Part shown: one piece after another, positions 1 through 9,255 of the stretch
Numbering within the stretch: the stretch's first letter is position 1
Layout of the letters: the number at the start of each line of letters is the position of its first letter
Assembly: GCA_020832345.1 (NCBI GenBank)
Contig: JAFIEY010000203.1
Location: 1 to 64,000, forward strand
From: Cryomorphaceae bacterium
GTDB lineage: Bacteria; Bacteroidota; Bacteroidia; Flavobacteriales; Schleiferiaceae
Length of the DNA stretch: 64,000 nucleotides
Direction: 5' to 3'
Notes under the pieces: generated by a model
The model's input: the letters and a program-made list of their open reading frames with translations, nothing else
Databases searched by the model: none
Told to the model about the DNA's origin: nothing
Program-made: the position numbers and the translations under genes

Positions 1-25
1 AACCTCTATGTGAAAATCTATGTGC

Positions 26-91
26 TCTATGTGTCTATGTGGTTGGGGAAACCACTTCCGGGTTTTTTCTTTTACCACATAGGCACATAGA
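26..91. repeat. Imperfect inverted repeat at left edge
   Basis: The arms at 26-43 and 74-91 pair over 18 bases with one mismatch around a loop of about 30 bases. They are built from the word CTATGTG, which also occurs in two more direct copies at 5-24. No gene is visible in 1-148. The structure could be a terminator or the debris of a mobile repeat. Confidence 0.6.
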
Positions 92-148
92 AAACATAAG
101 TTTTTTTTTTAGTTGAGGTAAAAAGCATCACCACCAAAAAATATAACC

Positions 149-274
149 GAGTCCACTCCAAAAAGGATGATTTCAATCAAAATCGAGGGGATTTTTGAAC
201 CGGAGCAAGTGAGGATTCAAAAGTCTATCGACAAGGAAGATTTTGGCAGAAAGGTACTTTTTAGTGCAGACTCA
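149..274 (+). repeat. MITE-like TGAGTC repeat, copy A (126 bp)
   Basis: This copy begins GAGTCCACTCC and ends GCAGACTCA, matching the inverted ends of the family. It lacks the central CTAAC..GTTAG hairpin found in the 144-bp copies. Its right end supplies the stop codon (272-274, minus strand) of the broken lipase-like gene. No target duplication is visible, so it may be old. Confidence 0.85.
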
Positions 275-2748
275 AGTTTGACTATTGAAATCTCCCCAAA
301 GCATAAAACCATCGTGTTTGTCGTTTGCTCCGGCGCCCGGCGGTAAATCTACATCGAGGTGGTGGAGATGGGCTGCACCGGGAATACTGATGTGTTTCCC
401 TGGGTGTATCAAAATCTTGCAACCCCAAAGTTTTACATTTTCAAAAGTGTGATGGTTGTAGATGCTGCTCATTTTGGGCGAAAAATTGCGCTTCACCTCC
501 AGCATGACCTGATCGTATGGGAAAGATCCCTCTATTTCAAATTTAGCATTCTGCCCGATGTCCCAAAAATCATCGAATACCGCCGGGTAAATCCCTTGAT
601 CCATAATAATTCTGCCGTTTCCGGAAAAGGTAAAAGTAGCGTTGTCGCCTATGGTGACTTTGCCGCGGATTTCGAGGATGGAGTTGGGGCCGACTAGTTC
701 AATTTGAGCGCCTTCTAAAAACTTAATGTCACCTCCATCTTCAATTATTAATTTTGAATCGTTATTTACTATAATTTTACCTCCATTTGCGATTATTAGT
801 GTGGCACCTTTATCCACTGTTAATTGTGAGTTTGGATTTATTTCTAATGTACCGCCTAAATTTATGCTTACAAAAGACAACTCCCTTATAGTAACAATTC
901 CAGTTTTATTGTCATCATGTCCTACTATTAATTTACCATACTCATCTAGCACAACTCCTCCTAATCCATTACAACCATGTGTAATATCCATCTGAAAATT
1001 TTCTGTATTGGCTTGCGGGTTTGCAACATCTGAAACATCACCAATTCGATCGTCGCAGTTTACACAAATAACTCCATCAGTACTTGAGCTTCCTGAAACT
1101 TCAATTAAACGTGTAATTCTATCTGTAGTTGTAGTTTTTAACCCGTTATTTTCATTCACTCCAAAGTTAAATTTTTGACTAATAATACTTGGTGTGTTAT
1201 TAATATCGCTTAAATGAGAAGAAAAAATTTCCTCAAAAACCTGCATATTACTAGGACTAAAATCATGATGCAATTCATTATCAGGTGCTTCTTGAGGATC
1301 TTGATATAGACTTGGGTCTGCTGCTTTTACCCTATGAAAGGGGGTAATGCTGTTTTGAACCACTAAGGACTCATCAAATGAATTATATGGTGTGTCATAC
1401 AAAGAAGTTAGGTTAAGAGCACTTACTGTTGGAATAAAACAAAAGCTTTTCACAAGATTAGGGGGACATGGAAATTGCGATTCGTCAATACCTTCTCCTG
1501 TAAATACATCTATATCATATACTCCACCAGGTGCTGCATCAAATGATGGTGAAACATTTCCAAAAGCCCTATATGAAGTTATTGTTACTCTTGCCGCACC
1601 CCACAAAACAGTAGTATAAAGTCTTCCATAATAAATATCATTATTTCCAGAAGACGCCGTAGCCTTAACCTGAAAGGTTGCTCCATTCTTAACGCCTATA
1701 CTTGTTTTTATACTTATATATCCTGCAACATAACTCCAAAAGTTACTCTCAATATCATTCCAAATATAATCCTCGCAATTTTTGATATTTAATAGAAAAT
1801 CGCCTGGATTAAATCCTTCTTGACCCACACCAGTTCTAGATCCACTAGCGATCGCCACATTTTTATAGGTATTCTGAGGTAATCCTAAATTGTGATATTC
1901 TTGCTGAAAACTTTCATAATCATTATGATGATATATAACCATTTGTCTGGTAGCCGGCTTATTCAATACTTCTATAGCATCAGACAGTTCTTCAATTTCG
2001 TCTCTAAATATATATTGGCCACCTACTGTCATATTCCATAAATGATTTAAAAAAAGCCTGAAGCCCCATGGAATATTAGCTCCGAGATGGGGGCTATCAA
2101 AGCTTATGTAATGTTCTACATCGTGTACTTTTTCTTCTACTTCCATGGTGCGTAGAGCATAGCGCCCTACCAAGCCTCCCATGCTTATACCAAGCAACTG
2201 ATTAGGAAAACTGCTATTGTTCTTTGCTTTTTCCTCGTTTATCCATTCTATAGCTGCCATTACTGCATACGCATTCTCGCGCATGTCTCCTGCCCCTTGG
2301 TCAAAATCTAAATATACAATGTCATAACCCTGCTCCCTCAGCTCATCCATTAATTGGTAATAAAAAGGTGGCTCAAAATCCCGTTGATAAATTCTAAGGT
2401 CTTCTCTAAAATCGCGATACCATAAATCACCAAATTCGTCGGGGTTAAAGCCTTCTATGACTATCAATGGTTTTACGAGTTTATGATTGCCGCAGCCGTA
2501 GCCTATTTGAATGGAAAGCCCTAGATCTAAGCTACGGCCTGATGTTACGTATGTATTAAAATCAGGATTAAAAGAGTAGTATCCTCCAAAAGTTGAAATT
2601 TGCTGACCTGATTTAAGTGTCATTCGTGAAGTGGATACTCTTACTATACTGTTATCATAAGTGCACCGTACTTGTACATACTTACTGCCGTAGTTATTCC
2701 AAGTTATCGGTATAACTTCGTTTAAGCTTACTGTTCTATACCCTAACC
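272..2748 (-). pseudogene. Exported lipase-like protein, 3' part (interrupted)
   Basis: This is the downstream part of a gene split by the element at 2749-4343. Reading upstream of the first ATG (2623), the frame stays open and protein-like up to the insertion junction. The segment contains an alpha/beta-hydrolase nucleophile elbow (GISMGG) followed by a conserved FDSPHLGA stretch, as in bacterial lipases and PGAP1-like esterases. The last third is a glycine/isoleucine-rich repetitive stretch with the look of a beta-solenoid. Joined to 4344-4989 with one copy of the 6-bp duplication it makes an uninterrupted frame of 1039 codons. The protein ends within repeat copy A, so a C-terminal sorting domain, usual for such Bacteroidetes exported proteins, is absent and was probably cut off. 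An internal start at 2623 could in principle give a 783-residue product, but it would lack a signal peptide. Confidence 0.85.
2743..2748. repeat. Target site duplication, left copy
   Basis: CTAACC lies directly left of the element and is repeated directly right of it. The bases before and after differ between the two copies, so the duplication is exactly 6 bp. Confidence 0.85.
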
Positions 2749-4343
2749 TGGACGAGCCAGAACCAAACAGGTTTCAGATGATTTATTAGTTTTGCATCAT
2801 GGACTTACTAACGACAACACACAGCAAAAAAATATCTGGTGTAATAAGTTGTTACGACCGGATTGTAGTTACAGGAACCCTTCCCACAATTTGTTTTAGT
2901 CAAGGCATGACCAGCTTTCTTTATCAAAAAGGAATTCGGATTTTTGACTATCCACAATTTGCTCAACCGTTGAAGGAAGAGATTCGTCAGAATGCAGAAA
3001 GAATTGCCTCTGAAAATGGTATTGAGATTGAGTTTGTTTCCAAATCCCATATTCGCAAGGAAGATTTGGTATCTAAAGTGTTAAAGAAGCGCGGAGACCA
3101 TACAGGCATTGTGCATATACTCTCAGCCATGGAGTCATGTCCGAGTTACACGCCTTGGCACGATAAGAAAACTGGTAAAACCTTTTTAAAAGGCAGCCAG
3201 AGTAAGTGCTTACACTATTACTTTTATTTCATCGATGAGTATTTGGGTTTTGGCTATGTACGCGTACCCACTTGGTGTCCATTCCGTTTACAGGTATATT
3301 TTAACGGTCATAATCTACTGAAAAACCGCCTAAACGAATTAGGTGTCGGCTATACGATGATTGATAATGCCTTTGACAGTATAGAGGATTGGGAAAAAGC
3401 TCAGGAATTGGCCGACGACATTAATGTAAAAAAAATACATCAGCATCTAAATAAATACGCTAAACTATTTTGTCCAGCACACCAACATTTTGGACAAGTC
3501 TATCATTGGAGTATTATGCAGGCAGAATACGCTACAGACATTGTGTTCAAAAAGCAGGAACACCTACAGGAATTATATCAGGAACTCGTCTCTACGGCTA
3601 TACACGTAGTAAAACCGGAAAACATTGCCACCTTTCTGGGGAAAAAACTCGATCCAAGGTATAAAGGCGAGGTAGGGAACAATTATAATATCCGAATAGA
3701 AGGGAGTAGAATAAAGCATTCCATGGGGAAGAATTCCATAAAGATGTATGATAAGTTCAGTAAAATTTTAAGAATAGAAACCACGACAAATAATGTGAGT
3801 TTTTTTAAACACTACAGAGAGGTAGAACATCGAAATGGCACCAGATCTAAAAAAGTAACTGCGATGAAAAAAAACATCTATAGTCTCATGCCGCTAAAGG
3901 ATAGCCTCAAAGCTTCCAACCGGAGGTATCTTGAGTTTATCTCTGGCATAGATAACAAATTTCTAGGCCGCAAGAGACTTGAAAAGGTGACTCAATCTAA
4001 AGAGAATAACAATCGCAATTACAAAGGTTTTAACTTCTTTAATAAAAAGGATACAGAGCTTTTATTAGTCCTGTTAAGCGGTGAGTTTAATATCTCAGGC
4101 TTTCAAAACAAGGACATCCGAAAAAAACTCAAGTATCTCAACAGTGGGCAAATATCACGCTTACTCAAACGTCTAAGAGTGCATGGCCTGATTAAGAAGG
4201 TGGGAAACACCTACAAGTATTATCTAACTAAGCTTGGAAAACAAGTCTTGTTGACCACTGAGAAAGTAAAGGAAATGGTATGGATTCCAGCTTTGAACTA
4301 TTAATTTCCTGCCAAAAAATGACAGGATTTGAATGATAAGGTA
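2749..4343 (+). mobile_element. 1595-bp insertion element with one ORF and 6-bp TSD
   Basis: The element is defined by what it interrupts: removing 2749-4343 and one CTAACC restores one open frame across the lipase-like gene (local protein DDGLGYRTV, 3117 nt, a multiple of three). It starts TGGACGAGCC and ends GATAAGGTA, with no obvious terminal inverted repeats. Each end has a small hairpin (CTGG/CCAG at 2748-2760; CCTGCCA/TGACAGG at about 4308-4326). Each also has a weakly similar direct motif beginning ACAGG about 20 bases from the end. It carries one gene. Confidence 0.85.
2799..4304 (+). CDS. Putative transposase of an unnamed family with C-terminal winged helix
   Basis: The 501-residue protein fills the insertion element. 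From memory it belongs to a widespread family of about 450-500 residue proteins usually annotated as hypothetical or MarR-like; conserved stretches include SCYDRIVVTGTLP, RVPTWCPFRLQ, YATDIVFK and RIKHSMGKNSIKMYDK. Residues about 425-490 form a winged helix-turn-helix (SGQISRLLKRLRVHGLIKK then YKYYLTKLGKQV), which explains the MarR label. I cannot place a DDE triad, a Y1 HUH motif or a serine-recombinase motif. The role in transposition is inferred from its being the only gene in an element with a clean target duplication. It reads opposite to the gene it disrupts. Confidence 0.75.
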   Translation: MDLLTTTHSKKISGVISCYDRIVVTGTLPTICFSQGMTSFLYQKGIRIFDYPQFAQPLKEEIRQNAERIASENGIEIEFVSKSHIRKEDLVSKVLKKRGDHTGIVHILSAMESCPSYTPWHDKKTGKTFLKGSQSKCLHYYFYFIDEYLGFGYVRVPTWCPFRLQVYFNGHNLLKNRLNELGVGYTMIDNAFDSIEDWEKAQELADDINVKKIHQHLNKYAKLFCPAHQHFGQVYHWSIMQAEYATDIVFKKQEHLQELYQELVSTAIHVVKPENIATFLGKKLDPRYKGEVGNNYNIRIEGSRIKHSMGKNSIKMYDKFSKILRIETTTNNVSFFKHYREVEHRNGTRSKKVTAMKKNIYSLMPLKDSLKASNRRYLEFISGIDNKFLGRKRLEKVTQSKENNNRNYKGFNFFNKKDTELLLVLLSGEFNISGFQNKDIRKKLKYLNSGQISRLLKRLRVHGLIKKVGNTYKYYLTKLGKQVLLTTEKVKEMVWIPALNY

Positions 4344-4349
4344 CTAACC
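4344..4349. repeat. Target site duplication, right copy
   Basis: CTAACC directly follows the element end and matches 2743-2748. Confidence 0.85.
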
Positions 4350-4989
4350 CATCGTCAAAATTAATTTCGATTTCGGTGAGCTCTTCTCCTGTATTTGTAA
4401 ACATCAAAGTGCTATCTACCATGAATGATAAAGAAAATGAGGGTGTTTCAGCCGTATCGGAAAACTCAGTAATCACAGGGCATGCAACAAATGCAATAGA
4501 AGAGGTGTATGGGCTTTCGCTTTGATTAGCCTGATCGTATAGTTTACCTCCACTTTCATATATTAGCGATGTTACTAAGGCGCTGTCAGGCTTAAAATGA
4601 TGATAGCTGTAGTTCATAATACCGATTGGTATGTTTGTGTCAGGGCTTATATCCTGAACATTTTCTTTCCACAGCTCTTTATTTGGCAGACTATAGACTG
4701 AAGAAATAGCGGCACGATTAAGCGTGCCGTATGAGGCCATGAAGTTTTCCCATCTGTGCAGGGTGTCGTGCTGACCAGTACCATCAAACAAGGAGATATC
4801 GATGGTAGGGAAACTTCTGTTTAACAATAAACCTGTAGTAACATCGGATAAATCGAGATGCTTAAAAAGACTATCCATTTGTTGCTCAAAAGGAATGTCA
4901 ACAGAATCTACTATGGTAAGCTTGGGCATCTGTGCTTGTACTGATAGGCTTGCCAAGACAAGAGTGATCAATGTAATAAATTGTTTCAT
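4344..4989 (-). pseudogene. Exported lipase-like protein, 5' part (interrupted)
   Basis: This is the N-terminal part of the gene continued at 272-2748. It begins with a signal peptide (MKQFITLITLVLASLSVQAQ). About 195 residues of an uncharacterised exported region follow, ending in INFDDGL, where the insertion falls. After the junction the frame runs a few codons into the element and stops at 4228, so the product would be about 253 residues without the hydrolase domain. It lies 12 bp downstream of the lipoprotein gene at 5002-5571 and is probably cotranscribed with it. Confidence 0.85.
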
Positions 4990-5001
4990 GATTGTGATGT
5001 A

Positions 5002-5571
5002 TTAAGGGTTAGGTAATTTCATTCCAAACTTTCCACTGCTTACACGTGCAGTATCTCCATCTCCGTTGTGTAAAACAAATTCAAATGTTCCTTTAATCAA
5101 CCCCACTCTTTCACCAGGTACATGAGGCACTAATTTTTCAATATGCAATTGGCCGGAAACTATTTTATCATAAAGAATTCTATGATCAATAAGGCTATCA
5201 TAAACACCTCTCACATAGATGTTTTGCACTCTTAGATCTGTTTGAAGTTCAATCGTTTCAGGCTCAAGTATTTTCCTCATTACAATTCCAACAGTACTAA
5301 TATCCAATATATCAGCATGGCAGTTTAGGCCATTTACAATAAGAAACCCAGCTTCAGAGTTATAATAGTCTTGTAAATAATAAGTCACCCTGTTTCCAAA
5401 ACAACTGTGCATGCTTCTGCTTTCAAAATACTCCCCATTAATGTAGCAGTTAAAATAGCTACTGAATGTAGCATATGGGTTATCGTTTTCCGGTTCTTCT
5501 TCTTTTTTACAGCCAATAAAGCTAATCAAAACAAGAAATGTGCAAAGTGTTTTTAAAAAAGTGTTTTTCAT
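5002..5571 (-). CDS. Hypothetical lipoprotein
   Basis: The 189-residue protein has a type II signal peptide with lipobox LISFIGC followed by KKEEEPENDN, the acidic linker common in surface lipoproteins of this phylum. The rest is soluble and probably beta-rich. The end (IKGTFEFVLHNGDGDTARVSSGKFGMKL) resembles the last strands of small Bacteroidetes lipoproteins seen near large exported proteins, but I know no function. It precedes the split lipase-like gene by 12 bp. A TACGTTTG promoter box lies about 77 bases upstream of the start. Confidence 0.85.
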   Translation of the reverse strand: MKNTFLKTLCTFLVLISFIGCKKEEEPENDNPYATFSSYFNCYINGEYFESRSMHSCFGNRVTYYLQDYYNSEAGFLIVNGLNCHADILDISTVGIVMRKILEPETIELQTDLRVQNIYVRGVYDSLIDHRILYDKIVSGQLHIEKLVPHVPGERVGLIKGTFEFVLHNGDGDTARVSSGKFGMKLPNP

Positions 5572-5647
5572 AATTTACAAATTAGTAACAACCATGTATA
5601 AAACTAAAAAACAACACGTTAAGATTTTTGAAATTATTTTCGTTTAA

Positions 5648-5655
5648 CAAACGTA
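5648..5655 (-). promoter_or_regulatory. Putative -7 box (TACGTTTG)
   Basis: On the minus strand this fits the Bacteroidetes -7 consensus TAnnTTTG, upstream of the lipoprotein start at 5571. A convincing -33 element was not seen. Confidence 0.4.
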
Positions 5656-5806
5656 CGAAAAAACTTATTGGTAAAAAAATATTTAACGCTCGTGTTAGTT
5701 TATTAACTCATATTTAGTTTTTTATTTTTGCGTATTAAAATGTTATGATTATAGGGGGGGGTTAAAAGAAGATAGGCAAAATGCTGTCAATTTCATTGTA
5801 AGTTTT

Positions 5807-6023
5807 TCAGAGGTTTGCGCCTCGTATTTTCAATAGCAACTGCCTAAATTCAGAGGCATTTAATGGCAACAATTCGGCATTTTCTCCATCGATTAGCGTT
5901 AAATCTACATTCCAAACGATGTGATCAAAAATGAATCCCGAAGTACTATGCTGCACCAAAGGCGCAAAAACGGAATCAAAACTTGAGACATTTACCGTGT
6001 CGGTCTGCTGTGCTTTTGATATG
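5807..6023 (-). pseudogene. 3' fragment of an unknown gene cut by repeat copy B
   Basis: An open frame of about 70 codons, ending LLPLNASEFRQLLLKIRGANL, reads out of repeat copy B. Its first residues come from the repeat, so the gene's 5' part has been replaced. The composition looks protein-like (SSFDSVFAPLVQHSTSGFIF) but I do not recognise the family. The rest of 5572-6306 holds an AT-rich upstream region, a run of eight or nine G at about 5753-5761, the repeat, and the efp leader. Confidence 0.4.
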
Positions 6024-6150
6024 TGAGTCTGCTCCAAAAAGCCCCTTTCTGCCAAAATCTTCCTTGTCGATAGACTTTTGAAACCTCACTTGCTCCGGTT
6101 CAAAAATTCCCTCGATTTTGATTGAAATCATCCTTTTTAGAGTGGACTCA
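6024..6150 (-). repeat. MITE-like TGAGTC repeat, copy B (127 bp)
   Basis: It starts TGAGTCTGCTCC and ends AGTGGACTCA and is in reverse orientation to copy A. Like A it lacks the central hairpin, so A and B look like one short subfamily. It truncates the gene fragment at 5807-6023. The flanks show no 4-bp duplication. Confidence 0.85.
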
Positions 6151-6306
6151 AACCTCAATTACCATTTTAAAGGATATATTCGAAAAACATCCGCAAACGA
6201 AACCTGAATTTCGTCAGTAATTATGTGGGTGCGGAAAAATTTAAACGAAGGTCTTCATTAATCCGTTAACCACTACTTTTGACATTTACAATTTAAATTT
6301 TTAAAA

Positions 6307-6873
6307 ATGGCAACGACTTCTGAAATAAAAAATGGTTTGTGTTTGGAACACAATGGAGAACCATATCAGGTAATTGAATTTCTTCATGTGAAGCCCGGTA
6401 AGGGAAATGCTTTTGTGCGGACGAAGTTGCGCAATTTGGATACCGGTCGGGTGCTCGAACATACTTTTCCCGCCGGAAATAAAATCAATACCATCAATGT
6501 GGAATACCGCAATTATCAATTTCTGTACAAGGATGCCGAAGGGTTTCACTTTATGAATATGGATGATTTTAACCAAATCATTTTGCAAGAGGGTTTTATT
6601 GATGGTTCTCAGTTTATGATTGACGGTATGGAGGTGATTATTTTATTCCATGCTGATGAAGAACGCCCCCTTTCCTGCCAAATTCCGCCTACTGTAGCGT
6701 TGGAAGTAACCTATACAGAACCCGGTGTGAAGGGTAATACTGCCACCAATGCTACTAAAGAAGCTACTTTGGAAACCGGTGCCGTTGTTCGCGTTCCATT
6801 GTTTATCGAACAAAATGAAAAAATCGTAATCGATACCGCTACCGGTGCCTATAAAGAACGAGCTAAAGCCTAA
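6307..6873 (+). CDS. efp: Elongation factor P
   Basis: This 188-residue protein is a full-length EF-P, which binds ribosomes stalled at polyproline and stimulates peptide bond formation. It shows the N-terminal KOW-like domain with the tip loop KPGKGNAFVRTKLRN. Lys32 sits at the position that is post-translationally modified in many bacteria (Lys34 in E. coli); no modification enzyme is encoded here. The OB domains follow and end ETGAVVRVPLFIEQNEKIVIDTATGAYKER, typical of the family. An lpxD-like gene follows after 31 bp, an arrangement familiar from Bacteroidetes. Confidence 0.97.
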   Translation: MATTSEIKNGLCLEHNGEPYQVIEFLHVKPGKGNAFVRTKLRNLDTGRVLEHTFPAGNKINTINVEYRNYQFLYKDAEGFHFMNMDDFNQIILQEGFIDGSQFMIDGMEVIILFHADEERPLSCQIPPTVALEVTYTEPGVKGNTATNATKEATLETGAVVRVPLFIEQNEKIVIDTATGAYKERAKA

Positions 6874-6904
6874 CTGTTTTTTCCACTAATTCCCAACCAT
6901 TGCC

Positions 6905-7840
6905 ATGAAGTTCTCCCGACCCTACGATGTATCTGAATTGGCAGAAATGCTAAATTGCGATTTTAAAGGTGCTGCAAAAGCCGACGGCATGAACGAGATT
7001 CATCGCGTTGTGCCCGGCGATATTGTTTTTACAGATCACCCGAAATACTTTCAAAAAGCGCTGCGATCAGAAGCAACTGTTGTTATTATCAATGATGATT
7101 CGGTAGAAATTCCCGAGGGCAAGGCGATCTTAATCACCGATGAACCTTTTACGGCGTTCAATAAACTCATCGATTTTTTCTCTCCCATGCAAGTTCCATC
7201 CGAGCAAATTGCCACTTCGGCGAGGATTGGAAAAAACACGCTTGTTATGCCGGGCGTGTTTATAGGAAACGATGTGGAAATTGGCGATGATTGTCGTATT
7301 TATCCCGGTGCAGTGATTTTATCCGGATCAAAAATTGGCAATCGGGTAATCATTCAATCCAATGCCATTATCGGAAGTCTGGCGTTTTATTATAAAAAAC
7401 GTGAAAGTCGGTTTGAACGGCTTTTTAGCGGCGGCGGTGTCATCCTTGAAGATGATGTGGAAATCGGTGCCGCCTGCACCATCGATCGCGGGGTGACGGA
7501 TTTTACCCGGATTGGTGCGGGGACCGTAATTGATAATCAAGTGCAAATAGGTCACGATACCCACATAGGTAAAATGTGTCTTTTTGCCTCACAGGTGGGC
7601 ATTGCCGGTTGTGTAAACATCGAGGATGGCGTTACACTTTGGGGTCAGGTAGGTATTACTAGTGGCGCCACCATCGGCAAAGGAGCGGTGGTGCTCGCAC
7701 AATCGGGTATTTCTAAATCCCTGGAAGGCGGCAAAACTTATTTTGGCTATCCGGCTGAAGAAGCGCGGAAAAAGTACAGGGAAATGGCGTCCCTTAGGGT
7801 TTTGCCGGATATTATTGAGCAGTTGAAATTGGAAGAGTGA
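6905..7840 (+). CDS. lpxD: LpxD-like UDP-3-O-acylglucosamine N-acyltransferase
   Basis: This 311-residue protein is a left-handed beta-helix acyltransferase of the LpxD type, which adds the N-linked hydroxyacyl chain in lipid A synthesis. An N-terminal uridine-binding domain (about 1-100) with HPKYFQKAL precedes hexapeptide repeats (about 105-270: IGNDVEIGDDCRIYPG and IGAACTIDRGVTDFTRIG). The catalytic-type histidine is in QIGHDTHIGK. A helical C-terminus ends the protein (EEARKKYREMASLRVLPDIIEQL). In this phylum a second LpxD homologue often lies next to efp apart from the lpxD-lpxC/fabZ-lpxA cluster. I infer that this is that second copy, so its exact acyl substrate is uncertain. Confidence 0.9.
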   Translation: MKFSRPYDVSELAEMLNCDFKGAAKADGMNEIHRVVPGDIVFTDHPKYFQKALRSEATVVIINDDSVEIPEGKAILITDEPFTAFNKLIDFFSPMQVPSEQIATSARIGKNTLVMPGVFIGNDVEIGDDCRIYPGAVILSGSKIGNRVIIQSNAIIGSLAFYYKKRESRFERLFSGGGVILEDDVEIGAACTIDRGVTDFTRIGAGTVIDNQVQIGHDTHIGKMCLFASQVGIAGCVNIEDGVTLWGQVGITSGATIGKGAVVLAQSGISKSLEGGKTYFGYPAEEARKKYREMASLRVLPDIIEQLKLEE

Positions 7841-7854
7841 TCTATTTGCAAAGA

Positions 7855-8835
7855 CTATTTTGTGGAAATTCGTTTATAAAATTGATACCCCGCCGGCCAA
7901 AACCGCTGTAACTGCTGCCCCGCCAACCAACTCACATGCCCCAAATACAACGGAATCATTCTTAGTCCGCGATCAATCATTCGCCAAATGTCCGTCCATC
8001 GTGATGGATTTTCTCCAATTTGCGCACATTTTGGAAATTCATCGGCGTTATTTTGTCGCTCAGTCCATAAATCGTGAAAATAATTGTCGGTATGCCAGGG
8101 TTTGTTGAGTCCTATAAAGTGCAGGATTTTGGATTGCCTCTTTTTCCGTTGTAAATGGGGCGCCTTTTCCACATCGCGGGTAAAAAAGTAGAAAGTGTAA
8201 TCGTTGTAAACAGGGGGTAAAGCCTTCCATTCTTTGTAGAATAAAAAGTTGAACAAAGCTTGTTCGGGAAATCGCAACACCGATTCGTAGCGGTATAATA
8301 TATCTTTGGCGTGATTGAATCGTTCGGTGGAGTTGTGTTTTGTTTCAAAAACCATCACCCCGACATTGAGGGCAACTTTGCTGAGTTTATAATTCTTTTT
8401 CAGTTGATGTAATACGGCATTTCCCTTTTCATCGAGGTCTTCATCCAGCAATAATTGTCCGCGAATGTCGAGATTTCCGTTTTCTTTTCGTGCGGCAAAA
8501 CCGGAAAAATTCGCCAACTTGTTGATGTCTCTCATGATGATAACATCGGTGTCCATATATACAACTTTGTCCCAGCGCTTCATCATGGGATGAACGAGGT
8601 AACATTTGTGGAAGACAATAGGCGGCCAACCATTGACATCTCTGTGAATGAGTGGTTCGGGATTAAAAATATGAATGCCCCGATCGCGAAACCATTTTAA
8701 TTTTTCTTCGGGAATATTGTGTACGAATAAACCGTATTCACCCTGCCAATTTCCGTATCGGTGTGCGCTGTAAAAAACTTGCTTGGTGTATTCCAAATAC
8801 CAATCGTCCGATACGAGAACGAGTATGTTTGCCAT
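7855..8835 (-). CDS. Glycosyltransferase family 8 protein
   Basis: The 326-residue protein is a soluble GT-A fold glycosyltransferase of the GT8 (glycogenin/LgtC-like) type. It has the metal-binding DxD in KVVYMDTDVIIM (about residue 95), a conserved middle section with FPEQALFNFLF, and the C-terminal HFIGLNKPW, the usual GT8 HxGxxKPW motif. The donor and acceptor cannot be told from sequence. It is convergent with the lpxD-like gene (15 bp gap), which fits a role in lipopolysaccharide or surface glycan synthesis. Confidence 0.85.
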   Translation of the reverse strand: MANILVLVSDDWYLEYTKQVFYSAHRYGNWQGEYGLFVHNIPEEKLKWFRDRGIHIFNPEPLIHRDVNGWPPIVFHKCYLVHPMMKRWDKVVYMDTDVIIMRDINKLANFSGFAARKENGNLDIRGQLLLDEDLDEKGNAVLHQLKKNYKLSKVALNVGVMVFETKHNSTERFNHAKDILYRYESVLRFPEQALFNFLFYKEWKALPPVYNDYTFYFFTRDVEKAPHLQRKKRQSKILHFIGLNKPWHTDNYFHDLWTERQNNADEFPKCAQIGENPSRWTDIWRMIDRGLRMIPLYLGHVSWLAGQQLQRFWPAGYQFYKRISTK

Positions 8836-8967
8836 TTTGTGTTTAGTTTCTCATCTGGATTTCTACAACAAATATACAATGTCCTATCAAGAATATCCCA
8901 AATACTGGGTTATTTCAGGTTTTTATATTTTATGTGTGAGGTTCTTCTAAATTCAAAGTTTCAGTGT

Positions 8968-9105
8968 TGAGTCTGCTCTAAAAAGTCCCTTTCTGCCAAA
9001 ATCTTCCTTGTCGGTATATTTTTGAATCGTCACTAACAGCTGGTTAGCTCCGGCTCAAAAATCCCCTCGATTTCGATTGAAATCATCCTTTTTAGAGTGG
9101 ACTCA
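8968..9105 (-). repeat. MITE-like TGAGTC repeat, copy C (138 bp)
   Basis: It starts TGAGTCTGCTCTAAAAAG and ends CTTTTTAGAGTGGACTCA, and carries the central CTAACAGCTGGTTAG hairpin. GTGT flanks it on both sides (8964-8967 and 9106-9109), a perfect 4-bp target duplication. It lies in the 420-bp gap between the divergent GT8 and FkbM genes. Confidence 0.92.
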
Positions 9106-9143
9106 GTGTTTTTTTTGGAAAAACCACGTTTGGGCGTTGGACG

Positions 9144-9151
9144 TATATTTG
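9144..9151 (+). promoter_or_regulatory. Putative -7 box (TATATTTG) for the FkbM gene
   Basis: Exact match to TAnnTTTG about 105 bases upstream of the methyltransferase start and 38 bases after repeat copy C. No well-spaced -33 element was found, so the assignment is tentative. Confidence 0.4.
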
Positions 9152-9255
9152 ACCTGATTTAATCTTCTGGAGAATCTGATTTTTAATTGTGATTCGGTCA
9201 ATATTGATTTTCACCAGTGGTAATGCAGGTGGTTAGATTTTAGAAAAAATAAAGG

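Noticed and set aside
2799-4304. Chromosomal MarR regulator
   Set aside because: The MarR-like part is only a C-terminal winged helix, and the gene sits inside an element that interrupts another gene with a target duplication.
5753-5761. G-run as a phase-variation tract
   Set aside because: It lies in non-coding sequence with no start codon or promoter placed so that a length change would matter.
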